A DNA stretch of 64,000 bases. It comes from Zoroaster sp. YZ-2022. Its lineage: Eukaryota > Echinodermata > Asteroidea > Forcipulatida > Zoroasteridae. Below the pieces are notes generated by a model. It saw only the letters and a list, made by a program, of their open reading frames with translations. It was not told where the DNA came from and did not search any database. Numbering within the stretch: the first letter of the stretch is position 1; every line of letters begins with the position of its first letter. The stretch lies in contig CM055837.1 of NCBI GenBank assembly GCA_029582265.1, positions 16,280,369 to 16,344,368 on the forward strand, read 5' to 3'. A program made the translations under genes and the position numbers. This document shows, in pieces, positions 47,600 through 59,867 of the stretch.

Positions 47600-48575
47600 T
47601 TATTGTCTTTGCCCATTTTAGAGAGGTTATGTAAAAAAAAACTTTTAAAAAAAATATTTAAAAAAACAAAAAAACATAAGCTTTATTATATAAACCTACG
47701 GTTAAAAGTTCCATATTTTATATATATTTCAGGTTAACCAACGCGTTAACTAATTTGGCTGCATTATGAAAATGCTCGGCTAAACTCAAAAGGGACTATT
47801 GATCCTCTGTATGATTTGATAAACTTGTCAAATCCTTTACGTATACATCAGAACTGTGGCCTTATGAATAGCTGCTTGGACATTTACTGTCGTAGACAAG
47901 AACCCGAGGGAACGTCATTTCGTCCGGAGGAATCTGTTTTACGGTCATTCAGTTCTGTTATCATTATCCTTTAATAATTTGGAAATTGTCGAGGCGTGCA
48001 TGTCAGTGCATGTTGATTATAATGCGATGGCGGGTCGTTGTCTTTCGATTTCCAACCGGTGCCCGGTCACAACCGGGAGAGTAGGCCTGATTAAAATAGT
48101 TCAAACCGGTCATTATACAGTTTCGTCAATTTCCAGTGAATCTAGCTTGTACCGGCATGCAGAATATTATATTACATTGACCTCTTTCGCTTAAACATCA
48201 GTAATAACTGCTTTATATTATGAGCGGTTATAAGGGATTCTGAGAACGGAGCATTACAGTGTTACCTTAGATTTGATCGTGATGCTCCCGTGTCGAGATG
48301 AAAAAAAAAATTTAACCAGTGCCCATGGTAATAATTTGGTGTCTTGTGTTCTCAGTCGATCCGTGAGCTCAGTTCAGTTTCCAGTAATTAGAGACAAGCT
48401 GTAGGCGGGCGAATTGAGACGCAATTACACCGTATCAAGCACCTGTTTAGCCCACGAGCGCCGGTCAAGAGCTAATTGGGCGAGAAGATCTCACCTCCCT
48501 ATTATACCGCGTGATTTACCCGCCGGTGAAGACGAGATTTAATTATACATAACATCCGCGCGCGACCACACAGTA
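47600..48575. other. No gene; non-repetitive stretch at 47880-48540
   Basis: 48340-48540 is non-repetitive, more GC-rich than average, and has several homeodomain-type TAATTR cores. A regulatory element is possible but unsupported. Confidence 0.3.
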
Positions 48576-48579
48576 TAAC

Positions 48580-48628
48580 CATGGAAGAAGAAAACAGACT
48601 GTTTTCTTCCTCCATGGTATAACGATGT
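48580..48628. repeat. Near-perfect 48-bp palindrome
   Basis: ACCATGGAAGAAGAAAACAG and CTGTTTTCTTCCTCCATGGT are inverted around a single central base, with one mismatch. The match extends to TATA on both sides after a one-base bulge. The loop is too small for an ordinary microRNA precursor. Confidence 0.92.
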
Positions 48629-48843
48629 TGAAAAGTTGGAACAGAATTTATGAAAGATGTATGTATGATCCAAGCATGTAACTGAAGATTGGCTACGCAG
48701 AAGCTAAAAATATTACCGCTAGACATGCACATACGTGTTGTCAGATAAAAATCTGCATCATGTGTCTTGGTCCGAAGATCAGATGTTTTCCGGACCATAC
48801 TTGATCAGCCACTTTGTGGATAAATTGTGATTCAATTACTATT

Positions 48844-49057
48844 AAAGGAACAGTATTGTCACGATCAACACGGCATGGAATCGCAGTGCTGGATTCAGAT
48901 TAACTCAGTGACTGAAATTAATACCCCACATGATAAGGTCATATTACCGTTGAATAAATGAGCCAGTAATTTTCAGTCACTGTGTTCATCTTAAACTAGG
49001 CCACCGATTCCATGCCCTGTTGATAGTCTGCTCTATTTGTGACTATATTGTCCCTTT
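48844..49057 (-). mobile_element. MITE family C, copy 3
   Basis: Ends AAAGGAACAGTATTGTCACG and TGACTATATTGTCCCTTT, with the family interior, TTAA at each border. Directly abuts a family B repeat. Confidence 0.85.
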
Positions 49058-49880
49058 AAAGGGAAGGTTCAACATTGGTAATTACGAGATTATCGAATAA
49101 CCGAATTATTATACAATACAATACAATACAATGAAGGCATTTATATAGCGCTCTTACACAAACGGTATCACAGCGCTTTACAGTGAGATGCAAGTACAAT
49201 TTAAAAATACACAGTGCCTAAAATAAATGAGTCTTGAGAGATGTTTTAAATTGACTCAATGAAGAAGCATGACGGATACCAGATGGTAGTTCATTCCAAA
49301 TGCTGGGTGCAGCAGTATAGAAACCCTTGTTAGCCGCAGTTAAATGTGTAGTTGGCTTTTTGAAGATCCGGGAATCAGAATTTGAACGGAGTCCACTGTG
49401 GTTAGGTTGGTATGGTGTAATAAGCTCACAGAGATAGGATGGCGCAGAGTCAGTAACACATTTATAGACAATAGTCAATGTTTTGAAATCAATCCGGTCT
49501 TGGACGGGAAGCCAGTGAAGCTGTCGTAGGAGAGGGGACACATGGTCATACTTTTTGGTACATGTATCAACCATCATGAGAAATTATTTCGTTTGTAATG
49601 CTTTCATCTAAGAGAAAATTGTTAATGTCGAATTTAGAAGCTTTTCCGAATGACAACATTTTGGAATATTTAAAAAACAAAAAACGTGTACTTTCTTTTC
49701 TTTACATGTTAGTTTCTTGAAAACTAGAGGGCTGTAATTCAATTATCAATTACCAAATGGTTTACCTTTATGGTCAGACGATGGATAACGCTTTAAGGTT
49801 TCCAGAAACGCATGATTTGTTATAAGTGAGTGCATTTATCTCAAATGTAATTTCCTGTTAACTTTACCAATATCGGTTGT
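49058..49880 (-). repeat. Family B repeat split by a LINE fragment
   Basis: AAGGGAAGGTTCAACATTGG opens the repeat and TCATCTAAGAGAAAATTGTT resumes it after 49580; the LINE piece at 49113-49578 lies between. Confidence 0.65.
49113..49578 (-). pseudogene. 5'-truncated non-LTR retrotransposon, TATTG-tailed
   Basis: Minus strand is open from 49577 to 49218 through LRQLHWLPVQDRIDFK, CELITPYQP, FYTAAPSIWNELPSG and QFKTSLKTHLF, the conserved C-terminus of CR1/L2-group proteins. The 3' tail (AGCGCTATATAAATGCCTTC) ends in (ATTGT)n on the left. The intact frame over 119 residues suggests a relatively young copy. Confidence 0.88.
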
Positions 49881-50066
49881 TGAATACAAATATTTCAAAG
49901 TGCGGATTGTATACAGTTATATCATAAATATTTATAACTCCTGCATGCAGGGTGTTATTCACCAGGGGGGTGCGAAGGACCTCCTGTTATCATTTCTGTA
50001 ATTAATTTTTTTAATTTTTTTTATTATGAGCCATATGCTAGATCACAAAAATCGTTCAATCACTTA

Positions 50067-50281
50067 TAGCGGCGTAGCCACAGGGGCCTGGGGGAAACGT
50101 GCCCCAAGAAATTTCCAGTACCCCCCCCCCCCCAGGTTCCCCCACGAAAAAATCCTGATAGTGCAAGAAAAAAAAAGGAAAAGGAAAAAACATACCCCCT
50201 ACCCCCCCCCCCCTCCCCCCACTGAAAAGCAATTCCCCCCCTTGTGCCCTCCACGGAAAAAGTCCTGGCCACGCCGCGCTG
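50067..50281. mobile_element. hAT-type MITE (215 bp) with 8-bp duplication
   Basis: Ends TAGCGGCGTAGCCA and TGGCCACGCCGCGCTG match the hAT-type CAGNGGCGTAGCCA end. ATCACTTA flanks both sides (50059-50066, 50282-50289). The interior is C-rich. Confidence 0.88.
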
Positions 50282-50379
50282 ATCACTTAATTCTCTGGAC
50301 GCCCCATAAGTCTACCAAAAACGTGCTCCCTCAACACTAGAAATTCACGAAAACGAACTCCACCAAAATGCCGGTGATA

Positions 50380-50445
50380 TCTAGAGAAAAAAGCTGTTGA
50401 TATCTAGAGATATATAGATATCTAGAGATATCTACAGATATATGT
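50380..50445. repeat. GATATCTAGAGATA-rich short repeat
   Basis: Several copies of ATATCTAGAGATAT-like palindromic units. Confidence 0.75.
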
Positions 50446-50924
50446 TCATATGTTAATAAGTTTTATTATAGTGTATAGGCCCTACTTTCATATTAGTTGA
50501 GTAAAATGTGTAGTGCGTTTTGTCATAAGACCGTCTCGCATAAGCAGTACAGTACGGGTTATAATCTTCGGTGTATGCGGTAACTCGAGATCTAGCCAAC
50601 GAGGGAACCCGTGTCTCGTTCACGCGCGTATTTACTCGTTCTAAGTGCCAGCGTGTCATTTTAGAACATTATAAGCCATTATGAAACGTGCCCAGGGGCT
50701 GAGTTTGATATCCTCCCGTTTTCCGCCAATCCGAGGATAGCATTTGCTTGTATTTGACAGAAATTTAAGAAGTAATTTGTACGGGAAAAAAGGAAGATAT
50801 TTCTTTAGAAAACGTGACTTCACAAAGATTATTGATCGCTATGCGGGCCTACTTGAGATTCAAACACATATTCCATTTCTTTGTGTTCAATTCCACGCAT
50901 ACTATTACTGTTTGTTTTATAAAT

Positions 50925-51065
50925 TAAAGGGAAGGTACAACATCGGTAATATTGACATAACTGCTTATATGAGGATGCTTACATTGTTTTAATCAAGATA
51001 TGCTATACATTAAACAACCAACCTGTGTAGGCCTGTGAGAAAAGTATGAGAAAAGTGTGAAAAAA
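50925..51065 (+). repeat. Family B repeat just upstream of exon 2
   Basis: AAAGGGAAGGTACAACATCG, TTAATCAAGATATGCTATAC and AACAACCAACCTGTG follow in family order, ending about 115 bp before the splice acceptor. Confidence 0.7.
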
Positions 51066-51182
51066 ACAATTTTTACAGGAACCACTTGAAGTAAAAACGA
51101 TAGGCATTTAAATCTAAAACAATACAAATATATACATAATATATAGATCTTAACATTTTTATGTAATCTTTTTGATTTACAG

Positions 51183-51332
51183 GCGGGATCTTTACAAAGG
51201 GAAGCAAAACGGAGAAGGCTTTTAATTTCGCTGTCAACCGCATCAACAACAATAGATTAGATAATGACACTAACCTGTTAACTGTTGTGGAGTACGTGGA
51301 AGAAGAAAATAGCTACGAAGCTAATAAAAAAA
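51183..51332 (+). CDS. Ionotropic glutamate receptor (kainate-like), coding exon 2: start of amino-terminal domain
   Basis: A 150-bp exon bounded by a TTTACAG acceptor and a GTAAGT donor, phase 1 at both ends. Joined to the split Gly of the exon ending at 8864 it reads GGIF, then KAFNFAVNRINNNR, then SYEANKK. These match the start of the periplasmic-binding-like amino-terminal domain of kainate receptors: GGIF strand, the AF.FAV..IN.NR helix, and the S(F/Y)EA(S/N)KK end. In vertebrate GRIK genes, as I recall, an exon boundary falls just after this last motif, as here. The domain lies outside the membrane and governs subunit assembly. No pore or ligand-binding segment is in the window, so AMPA or another iGluR branch is not excluded. 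Immediately upstream lies a copy of a dispersed repeat (50925-51065); downstream is a tandem array. Confidence 0.78.
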
Positions 51333-51988
51333 GTAAGTTATTTTTATCTCCTTTAGAACAGAATTGACCTGGACAATACGGGTCCGCAGATGCTACAGTT
51401 ATTTGTTTAGACTGAATGGATCCTGAATATAATTATTCTGTTGCAGTATCGATTCTTGTAGTGATGTTGATTTTAACTGCGAAAATTCAAGGGTAAATTG
51501 AATTATTACAGATATATGTATTATGATTTATGGGACACTCTGCTTTTGAAAACTTAGCCTATATATTTATTAATCGATACTTCAAAGGATTTCTAGACAT
51601 AAATAAACAGTATCGATTCCCACCATTCAGGGTAAAATTATTCACTACAGATAATACTAACTATGACTTATAATCCATCCTCCACTTTCCTTATTACTAT
51701 TTTGAAAAATAGAATATGTATAAATCGATACTATCAAGACATGCAACGCACAGTATCGATTCATTCGGTGATGTTTACTTAACTGCGAGAATTCAGGAGT
51801 GATAATGATTGAGTACAGATAATATGTACAATGATTTATAAGCCAACCTCCACTTACCCTATTAAAAGTTTGCAAACTGCAATATGTAATCGATACTATA
51901 AAAATCTATCAAGTCATGCAATGCCCATTATCGATTCCCTTGTTTATTCACTATGACACTTAGACTGAGGTGAAATGATTTAGTACAG

Positions 51989-52227
<239 letters not shown>

Positions 52228-52400
52228 GATTTTTAGCGCGCACATATCCACCCTGCTGGGCGCTCAAGGCGCGGAAACAAAGAAAAACATGAATACAAAC
52301 AATATACAATGATAGCATAGGGGAAAAAAATTATGTACCGAGATACATGTACCTACAATGCAATTACAAATATACATCATCTTTGAAGAGTTGTGACATA

Positions 52401-53079
52401 ATACCCCAGTCACAATTAGCTTGCGATGGGTTTGCGAGTAGTTTGCGACGGATTTCTAGGCATTTTCGGCCGGGGCCCCACGGGACTCCTTGCGGCTGCC
52501 GGGTCATTTTTGGGCATCGGGCGGGCATCGAGTTACTTTTAACTCGGACTTAAAACATGGTGCGGCGTTTCGCATCGCAAACTGATCGCCAATACATCGG
52601 CCTATGCCTGGCCGAGGTCCGGCAGGGCATCGCACACATCGGGCGGGCGCCGGGCCAAATTTTGGACAACCCAGACAATCCATATATCGGCCATGCGCCG
52701 GCCGGGCGCCGCCCAGACGCCGCTCAGACGCCGGCCGGGACCCGCCCGGCGTCCGGCCGACTTGGCGGCGCCCGGCCGGATACCGCAGGGGTATCGCAGG
52801 GACATAGGCAGAACATCGGACGAGTGCCTGCCGGACACCGGCCGATAAACGGGCCAAGAATTCGACCCCATTTCCAGGAAAGTCGGCCGATCGCAGGCCG
52901 GCGACCCCCCTGGCCCCGTCATGGCAGCGTGCGGGGCACTTTTAATTGTGACTGTGACCGCCCTATCGCGCGATCTTTCGCCGCCCTATCGCGCGATCTT
53001 TCGCCGACCTCTACACGCCGGTCGATGCCTAGAAATCGCACACGCCGCCCGGGCTCCGCTTTAATTGTGACTTAGGTAT
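52401..53079. mobile_element. GC-rich 679-bp TIR element nested in the LINE, TA duplication
   Basis: Ends ATACCCCAGTCACAATTA and TAATTGTGACTTAGGTAT are inverted with two mismatches; GATTTCTAGGCAT recurs inward of both ends in inverse order. TA flanks both sides. The interior is dominated by CGGCCGG/CCGGCCG words and includes a 23-bp tandem duplication (CGCCCTATCGCGCGATCTTT, 52958-53003). Open frames on both strands reflect the composition. Confidence 0.88.
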
Positions 53080-54310
53080 TAGATGAGTTTTAAGCATCGA
53101 CTTAAATCTGGTTATACTATGACAAGATTTGAGTTTAGTTGGAAGATGATTCCAGAGTCTCGGAGCCGCGACAGAAAACGACCTATCACCCCAGTTCCGT
53201 TTTGAAGTTGGTTCCTTTAGGAGTGACATGTTGCTGGAGCGCAAATTGCGTGATGGAGTGTAGACTTTAAGCAGTTCAGAAATATAAATTGGAGCAATGT
53301 TATTAAAAGATTTGTGAACAATTAGCATAAGTTTAAAAACAATTCTCTGTGAAACAGGAAGCCAGTGCAGTTCTTTCAAGATTGGCGTGATATGGCATGA
53401 CTTTCTGGACAAAGTCACAACACGAGCTGCTGTGTTTTGTATGTGCTGAAGACGAGATATTTGATTCTGCGGGAGACCGTAAAGGAGAGCATTCCCGTTA
53501 TCGAGCCGTGATGTGACCATCGCATGTATAATTTGTTCAGCAGCACTTTTATTCAAGTATTTCCTAATTCGGCTTATATTTCTGATATGAAATGATGATA
53601 TGCGAACAATGTTGGAGATATGTGGTTTTAAAGTCATTGTCGAGTCAAATATAACACCCAAATTACGTGCTTGTAATGAGGGGTTATCTGCGAGTCACCA
53701 ATTGTAATAAATGGAAGAGAAACTTTAGACAATTGCTGACGTGATCCAAATAGAACAAATTCTGTTTTTTCATCGTTCAATTTCAGGAAGTTTTGTCTCA
53801 TCCAACTTCGAATCTCTTGAATACATTTCTCCAGTGTTTTAATGCAGGAATCGGCATGTTCTTGAGAAGATTTAAAAGTAATGTAAAGCTGCGTGTCATC
53901 AGCGTAAACATGGTAATTTAAATTATACTTCAAAATGATATCACGAACTGGAAAGGTATAAACAGTAAACCACTGTGGGCCGAGCACAGAGCCTTGGGGG
54001 TACAGAATAGTCAAGAATAACAGGCTCGGAGATAGCGTTACCAATACAAACATGTTGAGGCCTATTTAAAAGGTAGGACTTACACCAATCCAGGGCTGTG
54101 TCATGTATTCCAAGATGATATTGAAGGCGGGAGAGAAGGATTTTATGATCGACCGTGTCAAAAGCGGCGCTTAAGTCTAACAAAACTAATGCAGTGATTT
54201 CCCCTCATCCATGGCAGATAAAATGTCATTGTTGACGCGAAGAAGAGCAGTTTCCGTTCCATGAAATGGTTTGTAGGCTGACTGAAATGTGTCCGACAGG
54301 TTATTAGCAC
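53080..54310 (-). pseudogene. Reverse transcriptase of the CR1/L2-group LINE, frameshifted
   Basis: Motifs in order on the minus strand: LSDTFQSAYKPFHGTETALL (54300-54200), LDLSAAFDTVDHKILLSRL (from 54183), SYLLNRPQHV, the PQGSVLGPQ region, HVYADDTQLYI with the YADD catalytic pair (about 53910), SWMRQNFLKLNDEKTEF, LGVIF-like, VTSRLDNGNALLYGL, LQHIQNTAARVV, LKELHWLPVSQRI and FKSMLKTHL. The frame breaks near 54180, 54000 and 53650, so it is inactive. The function was copying RNA into DNA at a nicked target. The endonuclease part is missing through 5' truncation. Confidence 0.93.
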
Positions 54311-54972
54311 GATGACAGTGCGGGGTGAAATGATTTAGTACACATAATATGTAAAATGATTTATGAGCCTTCCTCCATGCGCTTACTCTCTTACTAATTA
54401 GAACAAATGCAATGTGTAATCGATACTACAAAAGCTATCAAGGCGTGCAATGCACAGTATCGATTCCCGTAGTGATGTTTATTCACTGTGACAATTAGGG
54501 ATGAAATGATTTAGCGCCGTTAATATGTACATTAATTTATAAGCCAACCTCCACTTACCCGCTTGTCATTTCGAAAACTGCAGTCTGTAATCGATACTGA
54601 ACAATGACTATCAAGACATGCAACTCACAGTATCGATTCCCCCAGTGAGGTTTATTCACTATGACAATTAGGGTTGAAATGGTAATATGTAGAGTGATTT
54701 ATGAGCCAATCTGTACTTTCCCTCTTGCCAATTTTGAAACCCGGTGAATCTGTAATCGATACTACAAAAGCTGTCATAGACATGCAACGTGCAGTGTCGA
54801 TTCCAATAGTGATATTCACTGCGATAATTCAGTGTAAACTGATTTATGACAAATAATATGTAGTATGATTTACGAGACCACCCTTCACTTACCCCACACT
54901 CATTACCTCTGAGTACCCCCATCTATTGTGGCATCTAGTTTATTGATTCTGCTATAGACTTTAGTCTCGTGA

Positions 54973-55212
54973 ATGGTTTTTACGATTCTAATGGTGGGAT
55001 CGGAATGCCTGGAGGCTATGGCCGTATTCCCGAGTGGAATGAGCCGAGGTAACGTCACTGCGGCAGTAAATGCAATTTTAAGTCGCCATGTAGCCCTACC
55101 ACAGATGTCGGTTAATATGCGATTAGTTCTACATTTGTCCTTTTTGACCTTTTTGTGTGTGAACGAAGAAATATTTACTGAAGCTAAATTTGAATTTGCT
55201 ATATGGGCATAA
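54973..55212 (+). other. Open frame with weak glutamate-receptor-domain resemblance
   Basis: The frame begins ECLEAMAVFPSGMSRGNV and NAILSRHVALPQ within its first 45 residues. This resembles the next part of an iGluR amino-terminal domain (C.L...GVAAVFGP...AV..IC..L.VPHI), at the place where exon 3 could follow exon 2. But a stop immediately precedes the ATG, no AG acceptor in phase 1 is present, and the downstream residues do not match. Exon relic or chance. Confidence 0.2.
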
Positions 55213-55544
55213 ATTCAGGGGAGGGGAAACCCCCACTTTTTATCGAGGGGAGAATGGTCCGCGTAGGATTCCTCCTCCCTCCACCCCCCACCCCCACACA
55301 CACATGTTTCTTGATGGTGTAAACCGAGGACCTCATATTGTTCCCTTCTTCTGTTCCATTTGTTGTTGAACATAAACTATTTTAGGCATCTCCCATTTGA
55401 TTTGTAAACGTTTTTCAACTGAGGACTTTTGCAAACAATAACCACCAACCGAGGACCCATTGTTAACTTCTCGGTTTACACCATAAACAAACCCTCACAC
55501 ACATTTTTGGGGGCTTAGTGCTTACGGGAGCACTTAATAATAAC

Positions 55545-55930
55545 AATAATTTAGGCCTACCGTTATTTTCAATGATAGAACAATATCGTTATTATTACGG
55601 GGATTGTTCTGCAGGGCTACATGAGCTAGTACCTAAGCGCAGGGATTTTTCTCGTGTTACTCGCTTTGCTAAACAAGCAGGTGAACACCCTCACTATCCT
55701 CAACTACCCAAAATCAAGAGTAAGTTCCATTTGGATAGCTTCTTCCCTAGAACAGCATTACAATGGAACGCCCTTCCAGCTGATTGCTTTCCACCAACTT
55801 TATTTAAGTTTAATTAAGAAAAACATCAACAAATGTAATCTTGCCTAAATGGTGGATGACATATCATAATATATGTAACCCTTTACACTCTAGTGGCTAT
55901 TGGCCTTGTTTAGGGTGACTGACAGTAAAT
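55545..55930 (+). pseudogene. Non-LTR retrotransposon 3' fragment
   Basis: Open from about 55557 through ELVPKRRDFSRVTRFAKQAG, FFPRTALQWNALPADCFPP and the stop at 55815. The R(T)ALQWNALP motif is the C-terminal signature of several non-LTR protein families. A short A-rich 3' sequence follows. No upstream domain. Confidence 0.7.
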
Positions 55931-57306
55931 AAAAAAAATTACCAAATAACATTTATTTATACCAACAATTGGTGAAATAATTGAATCTTCATTAATAAGT
56001 ACTCAGGACGGTCATTGGAATTGGAATGTTGTTTCATCACCCCCACCTTTGAACAAAAAAAACCCATGGCAGTGACTTGCAGCCTCCGCGTTATCGCACT
56101 GAGTGCTCTCTCAAATGAGCTTGTCCCCTGTACCTCTCTGTAGTTGACAGCCTCCCAAATTCTACAATTATTTTTTCTAGGAACGTTACTCATCATTTTT
56201 ATATAGATACATTTACAGACACTATACCAATGAGGTACAGTCCCTCTTAATAAGGGAATGTCCAACATCAGTATTGGATAATGTAAGTATTTCAACCCTC
56301 TAGTTTAAAGAAACATATAGGCCTATTAAAGATATATTTCCCGTATTTGGGCCGAGTTGACGGTAAAAAATTGATTTAAGTGTTCAATTTTTCTGGGATT
56401 AAGGAAATAATAATCTTTCATTTTGAGACACTGAATGAAACAATCCGTAAAGGATTAGTACAAGTAAAATAAAAATTAATAAAATGCTGGCCAACTGTTT
56501 TAATCCGATTGGCCAATCAGAATCCGCAAGTGCGTTTTAAATTTTATACAATTTTTTGGTTCGTTTAATACAGATATTATCTTTAAAAATTTAAACCTAA
56601 CTTGTGAAAAAAAATTCACAATAAAAAAAAAAAAAATTATGTGCTCACCTTTTTTTTTTTTTCTTTTTTTTTTAGAAAACGATTATTTTTTTTATTTTTT
56701 TTTTATTTTATTTTTTTTAATTCGACAATGATGAATCCTTTTATTTCGCTGAGATGAAAGCACATTTAGATGAAATAATTCCTCGGGATAGGCCTACTTG
56801 TTCCAACTTTACATGAAGTTTACATAAAGTTTTTAGATAATAATTGGTTAATTTGATTATCTGGTTATTACCAATGTTATACATTCCCTTAAAATTATGT
56901 TTTAAAATGAATGATGGTAATTTATTTTTATTTGCAATATCTGCCCAACCATACTACTCCTAAAATGGTGAGGAGACAAACGAATATATCAAAACTCAAT
57001 CAATTTCTAACAACATGTACATATATAACTAGGAAAAGTCAACTTCATTTTGAAGGCATTAATGTTGATAAAATGTTCATGATACACTGAACTCCATCGT
57101 AATGAAATCGAATATTCCAACAGAGTCTAGTCCATACATTGTGCACATCATGTTTTCATTGGATTTGTTTTTTTATTTCATGTTTCAAATTGCCTTTGGC
57201 GACTGACGTTTTGTTTTGGTTATATATGTTACTTGTTTTTTTATCATCATTGCGTGTTTTAATAGTAGTATGATTTAAAATAGTAGTATAATAGTAGTAG
57301 TATAAC
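55931..57306. other. No gene; T-rich tracts and family B remnants
   Basis: Long T/A runs at 56610-56720. A family B end (TTACCAATGTTATACATTCC) near 56870 and its opposite end near 56255 may mark one old copy. Nothing else supported. Confidence 0.35.
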
Positions 57307-57572
57307 CCTAAACACCTAGGTATTCTTGCTAGGAACATTCCTGAATCCTCCAAAATCCATCAGTGCACTTTTGGAAACATGGTCTTATCTTCAAAATACA
57401 TTGATCATTGATCGTTGATCTTTCATATTCAGCACTCATGGCCTGTACTTCTTGCCAGGTAGTAATTTTGCCCGTTAGAAGAGGTGTAAGTTCCAGTTTC
57501 CAACAGTGCTGAATTTTCCCCCAAAAAAATGCCCCTTGGAGGATTTTGGAGGATATGGGGTGGTTAGGGATA
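57307..57572. mobile_element. Short TIR relative of the fold-back element at 17894
   Basis: Left CCTAAACACC plus TGAATCCTCCAAAATCCATC and right GGAGGATTTTGGAGGATATG plus GGTGGTTAGGG are inverted. Confidence 0.6.
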
Positions 57573-58044
57573 ATGTAAGCGGTACGGTACCCAAGAAACT
57601 TTTCCTAATGCATCACACTGAATTCCGATGAATGAAGACAGTTTGTGAATCATCATTAACTTCGAAGTCTGGTAGCACGTCACACGGTGAAAAGTTCACA
57701 AGGGGCAAAACCTGAACAGGACGCCAGATCCAAGTCATTTGTCTTGAGAGACGACATATTGAGGATTACTCGTTGACATTTTTACGGAGGTGCGCGGACG
57801 CCAATTACTGGAAGATCTGTCGTCACAACTCCGTGAATTTAAGTCTGAAAATTCCCTGTTTATGACAGCAATAAGCTAAACTTTAAGCTAAAGGAGTGAA
57901 AATAATTATAGGTCTGTCTTACCAATTACAATTATTGTAACTTCTCTTCGAGTACATTATCAAGGACAAAAAATAATAATCTAAACTCTCCAGTATAAGA
58001 CTGTTATTAAATTTAATTATCGATGTTTACCCTTTGAAATTATT
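57573..58044. other. No recognisable feature
   Basis: Non-repetitive intronic or intergenic sequence without an open frame. Confidence 0.35.
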
Positions 58045-58258
58045 AAAGGGACAGTATCGTCACAATCAGAGCAGACTTTCAACAGGGCATGGAATCGGTG
58101 TCCTAGTTTAAGATGAACACAGTGACTGAAAATAACTGGCTCATTTATGCATCAGCAAATATGACCTTATCAAGTTGGTATTATTTTCAGTCACTGAGTT
58201 AATTTAAAACTAGCACTTAAATTCCATGCCCTGTGAATTGTGACGATATTTTCCCTTT
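58045..58258 (+). mobile_element. MITE family C, copy 4
   Basis: Ends AAAGGGACAGTATCGTCACA and TGTGACGATATTTTCCCTTT, complete interior, TTAA on both borders. Confidence 0.9.
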
Positions 58259-59033
58259 AAGAGTGTATTAAATGTGGTTTCTTGTATAAAGCAATGAATA
58301 AAGAATAGTTATTATTACACAACCTCGTCAACAGGGCTTTCAAGTAGTCTCTATATACCTCGTACCCACAGATCCCGCGCCCTGTAACAATTTCATACCC
58401 AAAAATCTTTGATATTTAAATTAGCTGTATGAGCCGATGGGGTTTGGGGGTATAGTCTGATACACGGCAAATAACGAGTATGTGTTGCAGTAGGGAGGCC
58501 AGGACCAGGCCATAAGCATTTCACATCCTGATACGCATTGCATTTATATATTAATTTCGTAATATTTTGGCATTATTTTTCAGTAATATTAATCATGATA
58601 TTATGAATTAAAAAATAATCTAAAGATTGTATTCGAATCAATTTTTAAACAAATCTTGCTTTTATTTTGTAAATAGTAACCAATCAGCGTTACGGTAAGA
58701 TTATTCTCCACCTGCAGGCTCTAGTCGTGAGAAAGAGGTTGTGGACGAGGTTAATTATTACCAAGGAAGCCGCCCAATATCAACACTGGGGTTTAGTTTT
58801 AACATCTTGTTTTTGTGGAGTGTATGTTATTTTGTACAACGTGTATGACTCACATTTGTACAGCATCTGTAAGACAGTATTCTCCTGAGAAGTCGTATGC
58901 CGATCTTCACAAATCATCTTTAAAACGCATTAAGCCTGATGGATTTTTCCTCAATAGATTTCACAATTTTCAGGTAGATAAATCACCCATCTGTGTGGCT
59001 GTCGCGTGCACGGTTTCATTGGAAGATGACTAT
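58259..59033. other. No gene supported
   Basis: An 80-residue open frame at 58815-59057 resembles nothing I recognise and ends in the direct repeat at 59034. Confidence 0.3.
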
Positions 59034-59580
59034 AGCGAAATATTTCACATACAATAATAATAATATTATTATTATTATTATATAGCGCACGTATCCACCA
59101 AACTGGTGCTCAAGGCGCATTATATTATTACCCCTGCTCATCAGCCTCATAAATCATTCCTGAAACCATCTCAGCTCTGCTGAGTAGAGAAAAACGAGTT
59201 GCCCGAAATTGGTTCTCCCTTGAACCTTTCTCACTTAACGAAGGTTGAGATACGAGTTGTGCGATAAGGTTCTTTTCAGAACCTGTACCTCAGCTTCGCG
59301 TTATTTGAAATAAACACATGGTGTTACCGCAAACCGAAACGATAACATAACACTTCTTATGTAAAATTGTTATACAGCAAATTGTTGGAAATAGAGTTGC
59401 CTGCATTTTGCTGTAAATTTACATATTTTTGTACAGTGTGATCTTTCCTAAACTCGAACTGGGAATGATTGCAATTTTCTTAAAAGTGACAACACTAACA
59501 CCAGAGTTGGAGAACTCGAACTCGTACTCGTGAATAAAGTACTCGACTACAAGTCTGTCTGCCTTAGATAGAATTATATA

Positions 59581-59845
59581 CTACTCAAAACAATTCAGGG
59601 AACACCGGATTTTTAACATCAAATAGGTTTGAAATGTTCCATGAACCGGGATTTTCATTTGCAACCCCCCTCTCTCTCTTTCAGTAGTCATGTCATGAAA
59701 TGTGTAATCACTACATGCATCCTTTATCATCTGTTTCATTGTGCAGTTGTTTCTCATCAATTCTGTGAAACATTGTGTTTATCTGAAATAAATGATCTTG
59801 CTTTAACTGAGATTATTCCGGTGTTCCCTAAATTGTTTTGAGTAG
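59581..59845 (+). mobile_element. Mariner-type MITE, copy 2 (265 bp), TA duplication
   Basis: Ends CTACTCAAAACAATTCAGGG and CCCTAAATTGTTTTGAGTAG, then ACACCGG/CCGGTGT inward. TA on both sides. Relative of 28698-28955. Confidence 0.9.
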
Positions 59846-59867
59846 TATATTTGATTGATACATTATA

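Noticed and set aside
48578..48630. microRNA precursor
   Set aside because: The loop is a single base, unlike a processable hairpin; reported instead as an unexplained palindrome.
52557..53075. 172-residue Arg/Pro/Gly-rich frame
   Set aside because: Frames on both strands come from CG-rich composition of the TIR element.
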